Shown piece by piece: positions 20,072 through 32,215 of a DNA stretch of 64,000 nucleotides. The stretch is from Acidobacteriaceae bacterium (lineage in GTDB: Bacteria; Acidobacteriota; Terriglobia; Terriglobales; Acidobacteriaceae), in the NCBI GenBank assembly GCA_030038195.1, contig JASHPJ010000118.1, forward strand, positions 1-64,000. Reading direction: 5' to 3'. A program made the position numbers and the translations under genes. The notes beneath the pieces were generated by a model. That model was not told the origin of the DNA, did not search any database, and was given only the letters and a program-made list of their open reading frames with translations. Within the stretch, counting starts at the first letter, position 1, and each line of letters opens with the position of its first letter.

Positions 20072-21584
20072 GGTAGTTGGGCGCCTCGCGGGTGATGATG
20101 ACGTCGTGCACGTGGCTCTCGCGCAGGCCCGCGCCAGAGATGCGCACAAACTGCGCGCTCTCCTGCAATTCCTTGATCGTTCCGCAGCCCAGGTAGCCCA
20201 TGCCTGAGCGCAGCCCGCCCACGAGCTGGAAGACCATCGCTTCGAGCGGCCCGCGATACGGCACGCGGCCCTCGATGCCCTCGGGAACAAACTTGGCCAG
20301 CCGGTTCTGGTTGGCACGCTCCCGCTGCACCACGCCCTCCGCCGCCGTTTCTGCCTCGGCCAGGTCGGTGTTGGACTGGAAGTAGCGCTCGCCCGATCCC
20401 TGGCTCATCGCGCTCAGCGAGCCCATGCCGCGATAGGTCTTGAAGCTGCGCCCCTGGTAGAGAATCGTCTCGCCGGGGCTCTCGTCCACGCCGGCAAACA
20501 GCGAGCCGATCATCACCGAGCTGGCGCCGGCCGCAATGGCCTTCGTAATCTCGCCCGAGTACTTGATGCCGCCGTCGGCAATCACCGGAATCCCATGCTG
20601 GCGGGCCGCCCGGTACGCCTCGGCAATCGCCGTAATCTGCGGCATGCCCGCGCCGGTCACCATGCGCGTGGTGCAGATCGATCCCGGCCCGATACCCACC
20701 TTGATGGCGTCCGCGCCCGCGTCGATCAGCGCCATCGCACCCTCATACGTGGCCACGTTGCCGGCCAGCAGCGCCACGCCGGGGAAACGCTGCTTTACTT
20801 CGCGCACCGCTTCAAGCACGCGCGAAGAATGCCCGTGCGCCGAGTCAATGGCCAGCACGTCTGCGCGCGCGCGGACAAGTTCGGCAGCGCGCTCCAGAAA
20901 ATCTCCCGTGGCCCCAATCGCCCCGCCCACGCGCAGCCGTCCCTGGTTGTCCTTGCTGGCGTTCGGGTATTTCAACTTCTTCTGGATGTCTTTAACGGTA
21001 ATCAGCCCCTTGAGCTCGTACTGATCGTTCACCACCAGCAGTTTTTCCACGCGGTGCTTGTGCAGGATCAGCTCGGCCTCTTCGAGCGTGGTGCCCACCG
21101 GCACGGTGATCAGGTTATCCCTGGTCATCACCTGGCCCACGGGAATATCGGTGCGGGTTTCGAAGCGCAGGTCGCGATTGGTGAGAATGCCCACCAGCCG
21201 CTTGCCCTGCGTCACCGGCACGCCGGAGATCTTGTACCGCCGCATCACCTCGAGCGCATCGGAGATCAGTTGATCCGGCCCGATGGTCACCGGATCGACG
21301 ATCATCCCGCTCTCCGACCGCTTGACCTTGTCGATCTCGCCCGCCTGCGCAGTTATAGTGAGATTGCGGTGCACGATGCCGATGCCGCCCTGCTGCGCCA
21401 TGGCAATGGCCATGCGCGACTCGGTCACCGTATCCATGGCCGAGGAGATGAGCGGCGTGTTGAGCGTAATTGCGCGGGTCAGTTGTGTCTGCGTGCTCAC
21501 CAGCGCGGGCACCACTTCACTGTACGCAGGCACCAGCAGAACGTCGTCAAACGTAAGGGCTTCCGGTAAATTTTGAGTCAGCAT
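20061..21584 (-). CDS. guaB: Inosine-5'-monophosphate dehydrogenase
   Basis: Converts IMP to XMP with NAD, the first committed step to GMP. From [20 protein letters not shown] it is 507 residues; an ATG nine codons upstream (21611) is also in frame, but the shorter form matches family N-termini and neither has a clear Shine-Dalgarno. A CBS pair sits at about residues 95-215. The catalytic Cys loop [15 protein letters not shown] and the flap QGSGERYFQ are present. Confidence 0.96.
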   Translation of the reverse strand: MLTQNLPEALTFDDVLLVPAYSEVVPALVSTQTQLTRAITLNTPLISSAMDTVTESRMAIAMAQQGGIGIVHRNLTITAQAGEIDKVKRSESGMIVDPVTIGPDQLISDALEVMRRYKISGVPVTQGKRLVGILTNRDLRFETRTDIPVGQVMTRDNLITVPVGTTLEEAELILHKHRVEKLLVVNDQYELKGLITVKDIQKKLKYPNASKDNQGRLRVGGAIGATGDFLERAAELVRARADVLAIDSAHGHSSRVLEAVREVKQRFPGVALLAGNVATYEGAMALIDAGADAIKVGIGPGSICTTRMVTGAGMPQITAIAEAYRAARQHGIPVIADGGIKYSGEITKAIAAGASSVMIGSLFAGVDESPGETILYQGRSFKTYRGMGSLSAMSQGSGERYFQSNTDLAEAETAAEGVVQRERANQNRLAKFVPEGIEGRVPYRGPLEAMVFQLVGGLRSGMGYLGCGTIKELQESAQFVRISGAGLRESHVHDVIITREAPNYHVE

Positions 21585-21647
21585 GATAGTCTGACGCGCC
21601 TGCGGACGCATGGATTCTGATCATCGAGTCGGCAGGCGCTTCGTTCT

Positions 21648-21653
21648 ATTGTA
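21648..21653 (-). promoter_or_regulatory. Possible -10 box of guaB
   Basis: On the minus strand this reads TACAAT, 64 bases before the guaB start. No good -35 is seen at the right distance, so this is a weak call. Confidence 0.3.
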
Positions 21654-21801
21654 GCGGAGCGGGCAAGAGAGGTTCGTCCGGCAGGACCGCAGCTTTCCGA
21701 TCCGGCGATGGACCGGGACTCAATTTACGGCGAACGTGGAATGTAAATGGCGGTCCTGCTCGACACCCAAATGGTTTGTGGCAGGAGTTGTCTCTCCAGG
21801 C

Positions 21802-22038
21802 TTACGCTGCTGACGCCACTTTTTTTGTGGTTTTGCGGGCGGCCTTGATGAGAACGCGGAGGGCTTCATTCACGGCTTCCGCGTCAGGAAAGGCAGCGGC
21901 AACGTCAGGGGCGAGGGTGACCATGGTTGTGTCGGGTCGGAAGCGATTAGCATATTTGCCGCGAACGGCGTTGGAAAAATCGTATTCCGGTAGCATATCG
22001 TCGTTTTTTTTCACGGGTTGCTTAGATGTTTTGCTCAT
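21802..22038 (-). CDS. Antitoxin of a BrnT-type module (BrnA-like)
   Basis: A 78-residue protein from the ATG at 22038 (MSKTSKQPVKKNDDMLPEYD). It has the YDFSNAVRGKYANRF region and a ribbon-helix-helix-like end, VTLAPDVAAAFPDAEAVNEA, as seen in small DNA-binding antitoxins encoded after BrnT toxins (family knowledge; assignment by position and pattern). The start overlaps the toxin 3' end by 17 bases. The first reading frame upstream (to 22098) is a shadow of the toxin. Confidence 0.75.
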   Translation of the reverse strand: MSKTSKQPVKKNDDMLPEYDFSNAVRGKYANRFRPDTTMVTLAPDVAAAFPDAEAVNEALRVLIKAARKTTKKVASAA

Positions 22039-22306
22039 ATTGCCTCTTTGCCCGTGGCTCCGCTTTGCGCGCGCTGATGATGCGGATTGTCCGGTCATCG
22101 TCTGTGTGTGCTACGACCAGCAGGAACTGGCGTACTGATCTGCCGAGGGCAATCAAACGCTCTTTCTCCTGAGAATGCCTCAAATCAGGGATGACGAGCA
22201 AGAGGGGGTTGCGAAAAACCGTTGCCGCTTCCTCGAAATCAATGCCGTGTTTTTCCCGGTTGATGCGTGCCTTGACAGGGTCCCAGACGATCGATTGAGG
22301 TACCAC
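22022..22306 (-). CDS. brnT: BrnT-family ribonuclease toxin
   Basis: A 94-residue protein with the BrnT pattern: WDPVKARINREKHGIDFEEA near the N-terminus, RLIALGRS in the middle and IRIISARKAEPRAKRQYE at the end. BrnT toxins cut RNA and are neutralised by the downstream antitoxin. The start is GTG at 22306, immediately after the TAG of the glycosyltransferase gene and in the same reading frame, with zero spacing. The toxin may be translated by re-initiation. Confidence 0.85.
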   Translation of the reverse strand: MVPQSIVWDPVKARINREKHGIDFEEAATVFRNPLLLVIPDLRHSQEKERLIALGRSVRQFLLVVAHTDDDRTIRIISARKAEPRAKRQYEQNI

Positions 22307-24037
22307 CTACACCCCCACCGGGAACGGCTTCGGGCTCGACTCCTCGGTATTCGTTCTACCCGAGCGCCAGCGCTCGAAGCGGCCTTGCAGCAGGCTCATC
22401 AGTCCCGTATACCAGTAGCCGACGACAAAGAGAATCAGGAACGGCGCGGTGAAGTAGTTCTTGTTGGTGAACGTGTAGTAGATGGCTGCGGCAAAGTAGC
22501 AACCCAGCAGCAGCTCGATCCACGGAGCCAGCTTCAGCCGCTTGCGATACTTCGCCGCCTGCGACCTTTCGCCTTTCACCGCCACGCGATACTTGGGCGT
22601 GCGCACAAACGCGCTCTTGATGCCCAGCAGCGCTTCCATCACCGCCTTGGTGTTGGTCACGGTGAGCCCGATGCCCAGCGCCATCAGGAACGGCAGGTAA
22701 TAGAAGGTTTTCTTCCACGTCTTCGGAAAAAGCTCGCGCTGGCTCATCACGTAAAACACGGCGATGGAAAAGCTCGACGCCGTAAACAGCGGTACGTCGA
22801 TAAGCAGCATCTGGAACCATCCCTGGTAAAACCGGCAGATCATGGCCGGAATCAGCAACGCCGACATGATAACCATCAGCGGATAGCTCATGTTGGCCGT
22901 CAGGTGATAGACCGCCTCAATCTTGTTCTGCCGCGAGATGTTCGAGCGGAAGACCATCGGCAGCACCTTGATGCTGGTTTGGATGAGTCCCTTGGCCCAG
23001 CGCGCCTGCTGCGTCTTGAACGCGGTCATCTCGATGGGCAGCTCGGACGGGCACTCCACGTCGGGCAGATACTTAAACTTCCAGCCGGCCATCTGCGAGC
23101 GGTAGCTCAGGTCGGTGTCTTCGGTGAGCGTGTCGTGCTGCCAGCCGCCGCCGTCAAAGATGGCCTGCCGCCGCCACATGCCCGCCGTGCCGTTGAAGTT
23201 GAAGAACTCGCCTGAGCGGAAACGCGCCCCGTGCTCCAGCACAAAGTGCCCATCCAGCAGGATCGCCTCGATCTGGGTCAGCATGCTGTAGTCGCGATTC
23301 AGGTGTGTCCATCGCGTCTGCACCATGCCGATCTCCGGCTCCGCGAAGTGGTGAATCACCTTCATCAGCCAGTCCGATGGCGGCACAAAATCCGCATCGA
23401 AGATGGCCACGAACTCGCCCTTGGCTACTTTCAGCCCCGCGTCCAGCGCCCCGGCCTTGAAGCCGTGGCGGTTGGTGCGGTGAATGCAGATGATCGGGTG
23501 TCCCAGCGCCGCGTAGCGCTCCACAATGCCGGCCGCCACTTCCTGTGTCTCGTCGGTCGAGTCGTCCAGTACCTGGATCTCCAGCTTTTCCCGCGGGTAC
23601 TCCATGGCGCACACCGCCTCGATCAGCCGGTCGATCACGAACTGCTCGTTGAAGATAGGCAGTTGTACGGTCACCGTGGGCAGCTCGTCAAAGCGCCGCG
23701 GAGGATCGGGATTGTAATTGCGCCGGTGCTTGAAGTACTGGTAGCACAGCGTGTAACGGTGAACGCCGTAGATCGACAGCACGATCATCACCGCGAAATA
23801 TGGGATGAGCATCAGCGCGTCGAACAGGTTCCAGTGGTAGAGCCCCTTGAATGTTTGGTCGGCGTACTGCATCTTCAGGTAGTGCCGCCAGCCGCTCTGT
23901 GGCGCAAAGATCAGCAGCGCGGCCAGTTCGTCCAGCAGAGCGGGAACGGAATTCAAACAGGTCACAAGCGCAGTGAGCAGGGCACGCCTCCACCATGGGG
24001 CTAGGAAAATTGTACGCGAACCCATCCATTGCGTCAT
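22307..24037 (-). CDS. Processive family 2 glycosyltransferase, membrane-bound
   Basis: A 576-residue enzyme of the cellulose-synthase/CslA type. Two N-terminal hydrophobic segments are followed by a GT-A domain with LDDSTDET, FDADFVPP, TEDTDLSYR and QQARW, the D, D, D, QxxRW set of processive beta-glycan synthases. Four or more membrane segments follow at the C-terminus. It likely makes an exported polysaccharide; which one cannot be told. No BcsB or partner gene is adjacent. The TAG stop abuts the GTG of brnT in the same frame. Confidence 0.88.
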   Translation of the reverse strand: MTQWMGSRTIFLAPWWRRALLTALVTCLNSVPALLDELAALLIFAPQSGWRHYLKMQYADQTFKGLYHWNLFDALMLIPYFAVMIVLSIYGVHRYTLCYQYFKHRRNYNPDPPRRFDELPTVTVQLPIFNEQFVIDRLIEAVCAMEYPREKLEIQVLDDSTDETQEVAAGIVERYAALGHPIICIHRTNRHGFKAGALDAGLKVAKGEFVAIFDADFVPPSDWLMKVIHHFAEPEIGMVQTRWTHLNRDYSMLTQIEAILLDGHFVLEHGARFRSGEFFNFNGTAGMWRRQAIFDGGGWQHDTLTEDTDLSYRSQMAGWKFKYLPDVECPSELPIEMTAFKTQQARWAKGLIQTSIKVLPMVFRSNISRQNKIEAVYHLTANMSYPLMVIMSALLIPAMICRFYQGWFQMLLIDVPLFTASSFSIAVFYVMSQRELFPKTWKKTFYYLPFLMALGIGLTVTNTKAVMEALLGIKSAFVRTPKYRVAVKGERSQAAKYRKRLKLAPWIELLLGCYFAAAIYYTFTNKNYFTAPFLILFVVGYWYTGLMSLLQGRFERWRSGRTNTEESSPKPFPVGV

Positions 24038-24127
24038 GCCAGTGATTTAATTGGGGTTGACCGGCCGGGTTGCCCGCTGGACTCCGGCTGGCGTACCTTG
24101 ACTCGCAGTGGGAGAAGATTCCTTTTT

Positions 24128-25906
24128 ATGTCCACAGTCCCCGCATCCCCCGTCCTTGCGCCTTCCGGCGGCAGTTTTCTTCTCGAAGACCGGACCCCAG
24201 CCGCAATCTTCACACCTGAAGATGTGAACGAGGAACAGCTCCAGATCGCAGCCACGGCGGCGCGCTTCGGCCGCGAAGAGATTCTGCCCGCGCTGGACAT
24301 CCTTGAGGCCAAGGAGCCGGGCGCGATGGAGTCGGTTCTGCGTAAAGCCGCCGCGCTTGGTTTCACCGCCGTCGATATCCCTGAAGAATACGGCGGCATG
24401 GGCATGGATGAAATCACTTCCACCCTGGTCACCGACCACCTCTCCGTGCTCGCCAGTTTCTCAACCGCTTTCGGAGCGCACGTCGGCATTGGCACGCTGC
24501 CGCTCGTCTGGTACGGCACTGAGGCGCAGAAACAGCGTTACCTGCCCCGGCTGGCCACCTGCGAGTGGATCGCCGCCTATGGTCTATCGGAGGCAAGCTC
24601 CGGCTCAGACGCCATGAACATCCGCACCCGCGCCGTGCTCTCGCCCGACGGCGCCCACTATATCCTCAACGGCGAAAAGCAGTGGATCACCAACTGTGGC
24701 ATAGCCGGCCTCTACACCGTCTTCGCCAAAATCGACGGCGAAAAGTTCTCCGCCTTCCTCATCGAGCGCGGCGCACCCGGCCTCAGCATTGGTGCCGAAG
24801 AGCACAAGCTCGGCATCCGTGGCTCATCCACCTGCCCGCTCATTCTCGCTGACTGCAAGGTGCCGAAGGAAAATCTTCTCGGCGAACCTGGCAAGGGCCA
24901 TCACATCGCGTTCAACGTCCTCAATGTGGGCCGGCTCAAGCTTGGCGTGGCCTGCATCGGCGGCGCGCGTCATGTGCTGGCGCACATGATCCGCTACGCC
25001 AAGGAGCGCCACGCCTTCGGCGCTCCGATTGCGGAAAAGGGCCTGATCCGGCAAAAGATTTCGTCCAGCGCGGCCCGGCTCTACGCCGCCGAGAGCATGG
25101 CCTACCGCACTGCTGGCATGATCGACGCCCGCCTGGCGGATGCTGCTGCTGACGTTCCACGCGCCATCGGCGACTACGCCGTCGAGTGCTCTATCCTCAA
25201 GGTTTATGGATCGGAGATGCTCTCCCACGTCTCCGACGAGCTGCTGGCCACCATGGGCGGCTACGGTTACGTCGAAGAGTATCCCGCCGAGCGCTACTAT
25301 CGCGACGCGCGCATCAACCGCGTCTTCGAAGGCACCAACGAGATCAACCGTCTCCTCATTACCGGATGGCTCATCAAGCAGGCCATGGCCGGCAAGCTGC
25401 CGCTGCTGGCATCCATCCGGCGCATCATGGACGAAGTCACCGAGCCGCCGTCGTTCGACTCCGGCAGTGACGGTGGCGCGCCGCTCGCGCGCGAGGCTGC
25501 CGTGCTCGCCTCGGTCCGCAAGATCGTGCTCTTCGCCGCCGGTGTGGCCAGCCAGCGTTACATGACCGCGCTCGAAGAGCAGCAGGAGATTATGGCCGAC
25601 CTGGCCGACCTGATCAGCCAGGTCTACGCGCTCGAGTCCTCGCTGCTGCGCGCGCGCAAGCTCGCCACCGCTGGCCGCAGCTCGGTGCAGGCGGCAGCCG
25701 CCATGACCGGGCTCATCGCAGAAGATGCCATGGCCCTCGCCGAGCCCGCCGCCCGCCGCGTGCTTGCAGCCTGCGCTGAAGGCGACGCACTGCGCACGCA
25801 GCTTGCCATCCTGCGCCGCCTGGCGCGCTTCACACCCGCAGACGCAGCCGCACTCAGCCGCAGCGTGGCGCGGCAGTGCATCGCGCTCGATCGCTATCCG
25901 ATGTAA
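24128..25906 (+). CDS. Acyl-CoA dehydrogenase (FadE-like, extended form)
   Basis: A flavoenzyme of fatty-acid beta-oxidation, 592 residues from the ATG at 24128 (MSTVPASPVLAPSGGSFL). The N-terminal and middle domains show GFTAVDIPEEYGGMGMD and AYGLSEASSGSDAMNIRT; the C-terminal domain has YPAERYYRDARINRVFEGTN with the catalytic Glu position. About 170 residues follow the usual C-terminal domain, as in very-long-chain-type and bacterial FadE proteins. An in-frame ATG 33 codons upstream is less likely, because that stretch is not protein-like. Divergent from the glycosyltransferase. Confidence 0.93.
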   Translation: MSTVPASPVLAPSGGSFLLEDRTPAAIFTPEDVNEEQLQIAATAARFGREEILPALDILEAKEPGAMESVLRKAAALGFTAVDIPEEYGGMGMDEITSTLVTDHLSVLASFSTAFGAHVGIGTLPLVWYGTEAQKQRYLPRLATCEWIAAYGLSEASSGSDAMNIRTRAVLSPDGAHYILNGEKQWITNCGIAGLYTVFAKIDGEKFSAFLIERGAPGLSIGAEEHKLGIRGSSTCPLILADCKVPKENLLGEPGKGHHIAFNVLNVGRLKLGVACIGGARHVLAHMIRYAKERHAFGAPIAEKGLIRQKISSSAARLYAAESMAYRTAGMIDARLADAAADVPRAIGDYAVECSILKVYGSEMLSHVSDELLATMGGYGYVEEYPAERYYRDARINRVFEGTNEINRLLITGWLIKQAMAGKLPLLASIRRIMDEVTEPPSFDSGSDGGAPLAREAAVLASVRKIVLFAAGVASQRYMTALEEQQEIMADLADLISQVYALESSLLRARKLATAGRSSVQAAAAMTGLIAEDAMALAEPAARRVLAACAEGDALRTQLAILRRLARFTPADAAALSRSVARQCIALDRYPM

Positions 25907-25964
25907 TGCGGGAGCGGAGCATCCATCGCGTGAAAAGGCTGCGATCGTCCGCAGCGGCGCCGTT

Positions 25965-27041
25965 TCAAAACGGCGTGCCGTTCGTGAAGTCCTTCGTAAT
26001 CGCCGTGTAGACGCCGGTCATGCACGCCGCGTCAGAGAAGATCAGCCCCAGCTCGCGGTTCTCCGTCAGTGAGGCAGTTGTGAAGTTCTCCGAGCCAAGA
26101 AACAGCTCCGCGCCGGCCGTGCCGTAGTCGGCCAGCACCGCCTTGGCATGAATGTAGTAACCCTTGTTCGACGTGTAGACAGCAATCTTCGCCCCTGCGC
26201 TCTTCAGTGCGTTCAGCGTCGCCGTGTATTTGCTCTCGATATCTTCCTGCACCAGCGTTACGGACACGCCGCGCTTGAGCGCCGCCAGCAGCGCTGACTC
26301 GATCGTGCTCTCGGAGAACTCCTCCTGCGCAATCAGCAGCGACTGCGTTGCGCCGTTGATCAGTGCTTCGAGCGAGCTGAGCGAGTTCGTCGGACTCCAC
26401 ACCAGGTTGTCGCCCATCGGCGGCGTAATGGCGGCGTCGGTGAAGTCGGCGCTGAAGGTCGTCTCGATCGCCGCTACGTCTGCAGCGTTGTTGGTGATCA
26501 CTGCGAAATCCCGCGAGGTCGCGTAGTAGTTCGGCGTCAGGTTCAGCGTCAGGATTGCCGACGTTGCCTGGTCCACCGTGATGGTCTTCTGGTGAGTCAC
26601 CGCATAGGCGGGATTGGCCCAGTGCACGGCTACCTTGTTCTGCTCGAGATAGTTGTACGCGGGCGTATTGGCCGTCTTCTCGCTGTTCTGATCCAGGATC
26701 ACGCGCACCGTCAGCCCGTTCGCCGCCGCCTTGGCCAGCGCATCGGTCACCGTCACATCTGTCAGCTCATACATCGTCATGTCGATGGACTTTTGCGCCA
26801 ACGCGATGAGGTTATAGATAGTTGTCAGCCCATCGTCGGGCTCGGTCACCAGCGTGTACGTCGTGTCGTGTGGAGTGGGTGGTGATGGTGGAGTGGGTGG
26901 TGCCGGCGGCTTATGCGGATGGTGCGAGGAGTGGCTGTCTTCCATGGTCAACCCCGTGATGCGCAGTGGCGCCTGGAGCAGGAATGGAAAGATTGTAGTC
27001 CCGGCGCAGAAGCCGAGCGGGAAAAATGCATCAAGGAGCAA
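25965..27041 (-). CDS. Phospholipase D-like (HKD) protein
   Basis: A 358-residue protein with two HKD motifs, HQKTITVD (His150, Lys152) and HAKAVLAD (His298, Lys300), each followed by the expected Asn- and Glu-bearing loops (GSENFTTASLTENRE). The superfamily covers phospholipases, nucleases and cardiolipin synthases; which activity applies is unknown. A proline/His-rich linker lies at residues 35-60. The start is TTG at 27041; an ATG at 26945 (MEDSHSS) is a strong alternative that would omit a weakly hydrophobic N-terminus. Confidence 0.8.
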   Translation of the reverse strand: MLLDAFFPLGFCAGTTIFPFLLQAPLRITGLTMEDSHSSHHPHKPPAPPTPPSPPTPHDTTYTLVTEPDDGLTTIYNLIALAQKSIDMTMYELTDVTVTDALAKAAANGLTVRVILDQNSEKTANTPAYNYLEQNKVAVHWANPAYAVTHQKTITVDQATSAILTLNLTPNYYATSRDFAVITNNAADVAAIETTFSADFTDAAITPPMGDNLVWSPTNSLSSLEALINGATQSLLIAQEEFSESTIESALLAALKRGVSVTLVQEDIESKYTATLNALKSAGAKIAVYTSNKGYYIHAKAVLADYGTAGAELFLGSENFTTASLTENRELGLIFSDAACMTGVYTAITKDFTNGTPF

Positions 27042-27101
27042 TGAATTCTTATAGCTCCGGCAGAAGCGCGCGCGAACAATACAAAGCCATCAGTCCAAGA
27101 C

Positions 27102-27139
27102 AAAAAATCCCGCTCTTCACAATGAGCCGCGGGATTTTT
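27102..27139 (-). terminator. Intrinsic terminator after infB
   Basis: AAAAATCCCGC (27103-27113) pairs perfectly with GCGGGATTTTT (27129-27139). Read on the minus strand it ends in a T-run, 18 bases after the infB stop. The A-run on the other side makes it potentially bidirectional. Confidence 0.9.
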
Positions 27140-27156
27140 CTATTCCTGGTCGAGAG

Positions 27157-30100
27157 TTACACCTTGGCTGAAGTCAGCGCGCCCAGGTCGGCGGCAATCT
27201 TCTCCGTCGAGAAGGCCTCGATCAGATCGCCTTCCTTGATATCGCCAAAGTTGGCGATGCCGATGCCGCACTCCATGCCGTTGGTCACTTCGCGCGCGTC
27301 GTCCTTGAACCGCTTGAGCGAGCCGATCTTGCCCTTGAAGATCTGCTCGCCGTCGCGCAGCACCTTCACCTCGGCGTCGCGCCGGATCACGCCGTCCTGC
27401 ACGCGGCAGCCGGCGATGGTGCCCACCTTCGGAATCTTGAAGATGTTCAGCACCTCCGCGCGGCCCAGGTAGCTCTCTTTGAACATCGGCTCCAGCAGAC
27501 CCATCATGGCCAGGCGAATCTCGTCCTGCAGCTCGTAGATGATCGAGTGCAGGCGAATCTCCACGTTCTCCTGTTGCGCCAGCTCCGCGGCTTTGCGCTC
27601 CGGCCGCACGTTGAAGCCGATAATGATGGTGTTGGAAGCCGTCGCCAGCAGCACATCGCTCTCGGTGATCGAGCCTACGCCCGAGTGGATTACCTTGATG
27701 CGCACCTTCTCGGTGGACATCTTCACCAGCGAGTCGGCCAGTACTTCTACCGAGCCGGTCACGTCGCCCTTGATGATCAGCGGCAGGTCTTTCACGCCGG
27801 CCTGGCGAATCTGCTCCGCCAGCCCCTCGAGCGAAACGCGCGAGCTCTTGGCAAGCTGCGCCTCGCGCTCCTTCATCTTGCGGTACTGCGCAATGCTCTT
27901 GGCCTTGTCGCGATCGGCAACCACCAGGAAGGTATCGCCCGAGTCAGGCATCGATTCGAGACCGAGCACCTCCACCGGCGTCGATGGTCCGGCTTCTTCA
28001 AGCGCGCGCCCGCGGTCGTCGAACATGGCGCGCACCTTGCCGAAGGTGTTGCCCACAATGTAGCTGTCGTTCAGCTTGAGCGTTCCATCCTGCACCAGCA
28101 CCGTGGCCACGGCGCCGCGTCCACGATCGAGCTTGGCTTCCAGCACCGAGCCAACCGCCTTGCGTCCCGGCGTGGCCTTGGGTGCCTTGATGTCGGAGAC
28201 AAGGCAGATCATCTCCAGCAGCAGATCGAGGTTGAGATGCTTCTTGGCTGAAACCTCGACAAACACCGTCGAGCCTTCGCCGCCGCCGGCCCACTCCTCG
28301 GGAATCAGTCCGCGATCAGCAAGCTGCTTCTTCACGCGGTCTGGATTCGCCTCCGGCTTGTCGATCTTGTTCACCGCCACGATGATCGGCACTTCGGCAG
28401 CCTTGGCATGGTCGATAGCTTCGAGCGTCTGCGGCATCACGCCGTCGTCGGCCGCCACCACGATGACCACGATGTCCGTCACCTTGGCGCCGCGCGCGCG
28501 CATTCTGGTGAACGCCTCGTGACCCGGCGTATCGAGGAACACGATCTCGCGCCCCGATGCCGGCGAGCCTTCCTTGGCAAACTTCACCTTGTAGGCGCCG
28601 ATGTGCTGCGTAATGCCGCCCGCTTCGCCGGCCGCCACGTCGGTCTCGCGAATCGCGTCCAGCAGCGAGGTCTTGCCGTGATCCACGTGGCCCATCACAG
28701 TGACAACGGGCGCGCGCGGAACCTCCAGCTCGTCGGAGTTTTCGGCCTCGAGCACTTCTTCGAGCGCCTGGTTCTCCAGCTCCTCTTCGTAGCTGATCAC
28801 GGTTGCTGCCGCGCCGAACTTGGCAGCTACGTCCTTCACCATCTCCGCGTCGAGCGACTGGTTCACGGTGACGAAGACGCCGCTCATCAGCAGGGTCGCA
28901 ATCAGGTCCTTGGCGCGCACTTCCAGTTTCTCGGCCAGATCTTTCACGCTGATGCCTTCTGTGACCGTGATCTCGCGCGTGATGGGAAGAGGCCCGGTGC
29001 CGTACTGTGGTCCCGCATAGCGTGGCGGCGGCACAAAGCCCTTCATCGGGCCTTCCTTGGTCTTGGGATACTGCTGCTGCCCGCGCCCGCGTCCGCGCGA
29101 CGCGGTGCGCTGCGCGCGCGGAGCCTCGCCCGGAGGTGGAATCGCACCCGGTCCGCCAGGACGTGGTCCGCCAAACCCGCCGCCAGGGCGCGGTCCGCCA
29201 AATCCGGGACGCGGTCCAAACCCAGGCCGTCCGCCCGGTGCGCCACCCGGAGCAAAGCTCCCCGGCGCTATGCGTGTTGGATGCTTGGGCCGCGGACCGC
29301 CCTGGAACTGGCTCGGCGCTCCGGGACCACTGGGACGTGGTCCGCTGAATCCTCCGGGACCGCCGGCAGGCCGGCGATCGAAGATTGGTTTGCCGCGCTG
29401 GATTCCGGTGCCGGACGCAGCCGCTGGAGCCGTGGGCGGCACAACGGTTGCCTTGTACACAGGCCGTGGGCCGGTCTGCGGCATCACCATGCGGCGAGCC
29501 GGAGTCGCAGGCGCCGCCGCAGGTTGAGGAGCCGGAGTCGCAGCCAGCGCAGGCTCTGCCGCGGAGCTGACTGCCGGAGTCGCTGCTTCTACCGCAGGCT
29601 GTACCACCGGCGCAGCCGCAGCGGAAGCTGCTTCCACGCTGGCCGGCGCAACCGCCAGCGGGGCCGGAGCTTCTGCCACAGGCAGCACAGCCGGAGCCGG
29701 CGCAACCGCAGGACGCTCCACAACCGGAGCCGCGGGAGCCGGAGGCTTGACCGCGACGACCGGCTTTTCCGCCGTGCGCGGCTGTTCCTCGCGCGCGGCC
29801 GGCTTGGCTACCGTGCCCGCAGGCGATGAGACCACAACGACCGGCCGCGGGGGAGCTGTCGCGACGACCGGAGCCTTGGCAATCACCGGTCCAGCCGGCG
29901 GACGCGAAGCGATGGCGGGAGCGGCCGGCTTGGCCGGCGGCGCAGCCACAATGGGCGGCGCAGACCGCGGCTGCGGAACAATCCGGCGCGGCTCAGGACG
30001 CGCGGCCGGGGCCGGCGCAGTGGCTGCGGGAGCAGCCGGCTTGACTGGCGGCGTGGCCACGGCGGGCTTGGCCGGCGCGTGAGCGTGCCGCGCCTCCTCT

Positions 30101-30396
30101 TCCGCCTCTTTCTTCTTGGCCAGGATCGCCTTCATCACATCGCCAGGCTTGGAGATGTGCGACAGGTCGATCTTCGGGGTAATCGTCTGCTGCGTGCGCG
30201 AGGATGCGCTGCTTGCCTGCGCGGCTGGCCGGTCTGTGCGCGCAAAATGCGCGCGCACCTTGTCTGCTTCCTCGGCTTCGAGAGAGCTCGAGTGCGTCTT
30301 GCCGGCGTCCAGGCCAAGCTCCGCCAGCACGTCAAGAATCTGACGGCTCTTGACTTCCATCTCGCGTGCGAGATCGTTGATTCGAACCTTGCTCAT
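27157..30396 (-). CDS. infB: Translation initiation factor IF-2
   Basis: A 1079-residue GTPase that brings initiator tRNA to the ribosome. An IF2-N domain is at residues 1-55 ([20 protein letters not shown]) and a second near 470-545. Between them are about 400 residues of Pro/Ala/Gly/Arg-rich low complexity. The G domain shows [17 protein letters not shown] and NKIDKPEA from about residue 565, then the C1 and C2 domains. E. coli IF-2 has 890 residues. It is the last gene of rimP-nusA-infB; the 118-base spacer to nusA holds no YlxR or L7Ae-type gene, which is unusual compared with Gram-positive bacteria. Confidence 0.97.
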   Translation of the reverse strand: MSKVRINDLAREMEVKSRQILDVLAELGLDAGKTHSSSLEAEEADKVRAHFARTDRPAAQASSASSRTQQTITPKIDLSHISKPGDVMKAILAKKKEAEEEARHAHAPAKPAVATPPVKPAAPAATAPAPAARPEPRRIVPQPRSAPPIVAAPPAKPAAPAIASRPPAGPVIAKAPVVATAPPRPVVVVSSPAGTVAKPAAREEQPRTAEKPVVAVKPPAPAAPVVERPAVAPAPAVLPVAEAPAPLAVAPASVEAASAAAAPVVQPAVEAATPAVSSAAEPALAATPAPQPAAAPATPARRMVMPQTGPRPVYKATVVPPTAPAAASGTGIQRGKPIFDRRPAGGPGGFSGPRPSGPGAPSQFQGGPRPKHPTRIAPGSFAPGGAPGGRPGFGPRPGFGGPRPGGGFGGPRPGGPGAIPPPGEAPRAQRTASRGRGRGQQQYPKTKEGPMKGFVPPPRYAGPQYGTGPLPITREITVTEGISVKDLAEKLEVRAKDLIATLLMSGVFVTVNQSLDAEMVKDVAAKFGAAATVISYEEELENQALEEVLEAENSDELEVPRAPVVTVMGHVDHGKTSLLDAIRETDVAAGEAGGITQHIGAYKVKFAKEGSPASGREIVFLDTPGHEAFTRMRARGAKVTDIVVIVVAADDGVMPQTLEAIDHAKAAEVPIIVAVNKIDKPEANPDRVKKQLADRGLIPEEWAGGGEGSTVFVEVSAKKHLNLDLLLEMICLVSDIKAPKATPGRKAVGSVLEAKLDRGRGAVATVLVQDGTLKLNDSYIVGNTFGKVRAMFDDRGRALEEAGPSTPVEVLGLESMPDSGDTFLVVADRDKAKSIAQYRKMKEREAQLAKSSRVSLEGLAEQIRQAGVKDLPLIIKGDVTGSVEVLADSLVKMSTEKVRIKVIHSGVGSITESDVLLATASNTIIIGFNVRPERKAAELAQQENVEIRLHSIIYELQDEIRLAMMGLLEPMFKESYLGRAEVLNIFKIPKVGTIAGCRVQDGVIRRDAEVKVLRDGEQIFKGKIGSLKRFKDDAREVTNGMECGIGIANFGDIKEGDLIEAFSTEKIAADLGALTSAKV

Positions 30397-30514
30397 CCGC
30401 CTCTTTTCAACGCGCCGCCAAACCGCCCCTCAGTCGCTCATAGCTACTCCGTGGCAATGGCCGCTTTTTGGTCTTGCGTTAGGTTGCGTACAGCTTGTCC
30501 AGGTCGCGCGCATC

Positions 30515-32077
<1,563 letters not shown>

Positions 32078-32116
32078 ACTGTCGATAACTCTCTTCTTCG
32101 CGAATGTGTTGAAGTA

Positions 32117-32210
32117 CAGGGAATAGGGAGCAGGGAATAGAAAGAATCCCTGCAATGCAACTGCCGTTTTACTGATCCCTTATTCCCTATTCCCTGGCCC
32201 CTATTCCCTG
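32117..32210. repeat. Family B heptad inverted repeat (rimP-nusA)
   Basis: Arms at 32117-32140 (AGGGAATAGGGAGCAGGGAA) and 32171-32210 (GATCCCTTATTCCCTATTCC and on). Same 7-base unit as in the ribosomal block but here in a minus-strand operon. The loop has TGCAATGCA. Confidence 0.8.
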
Positions 32211-32215
32211 TCTTT

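Noticed and set aside
25958-25975. Hairpin CGCCGTTT / AAACGGCG as a terminator of the PLD-like gene
   Set aside because: It spans the gene's own stop codon, the loop is too small for the full stem, and no T-run follows on either strand.
32078-32155. A 26-residue N-terminal extension of NusA from the ATG at 32155
   Set aside because: It is encoded by the family B repeat and is absent from the NusA family pattern.
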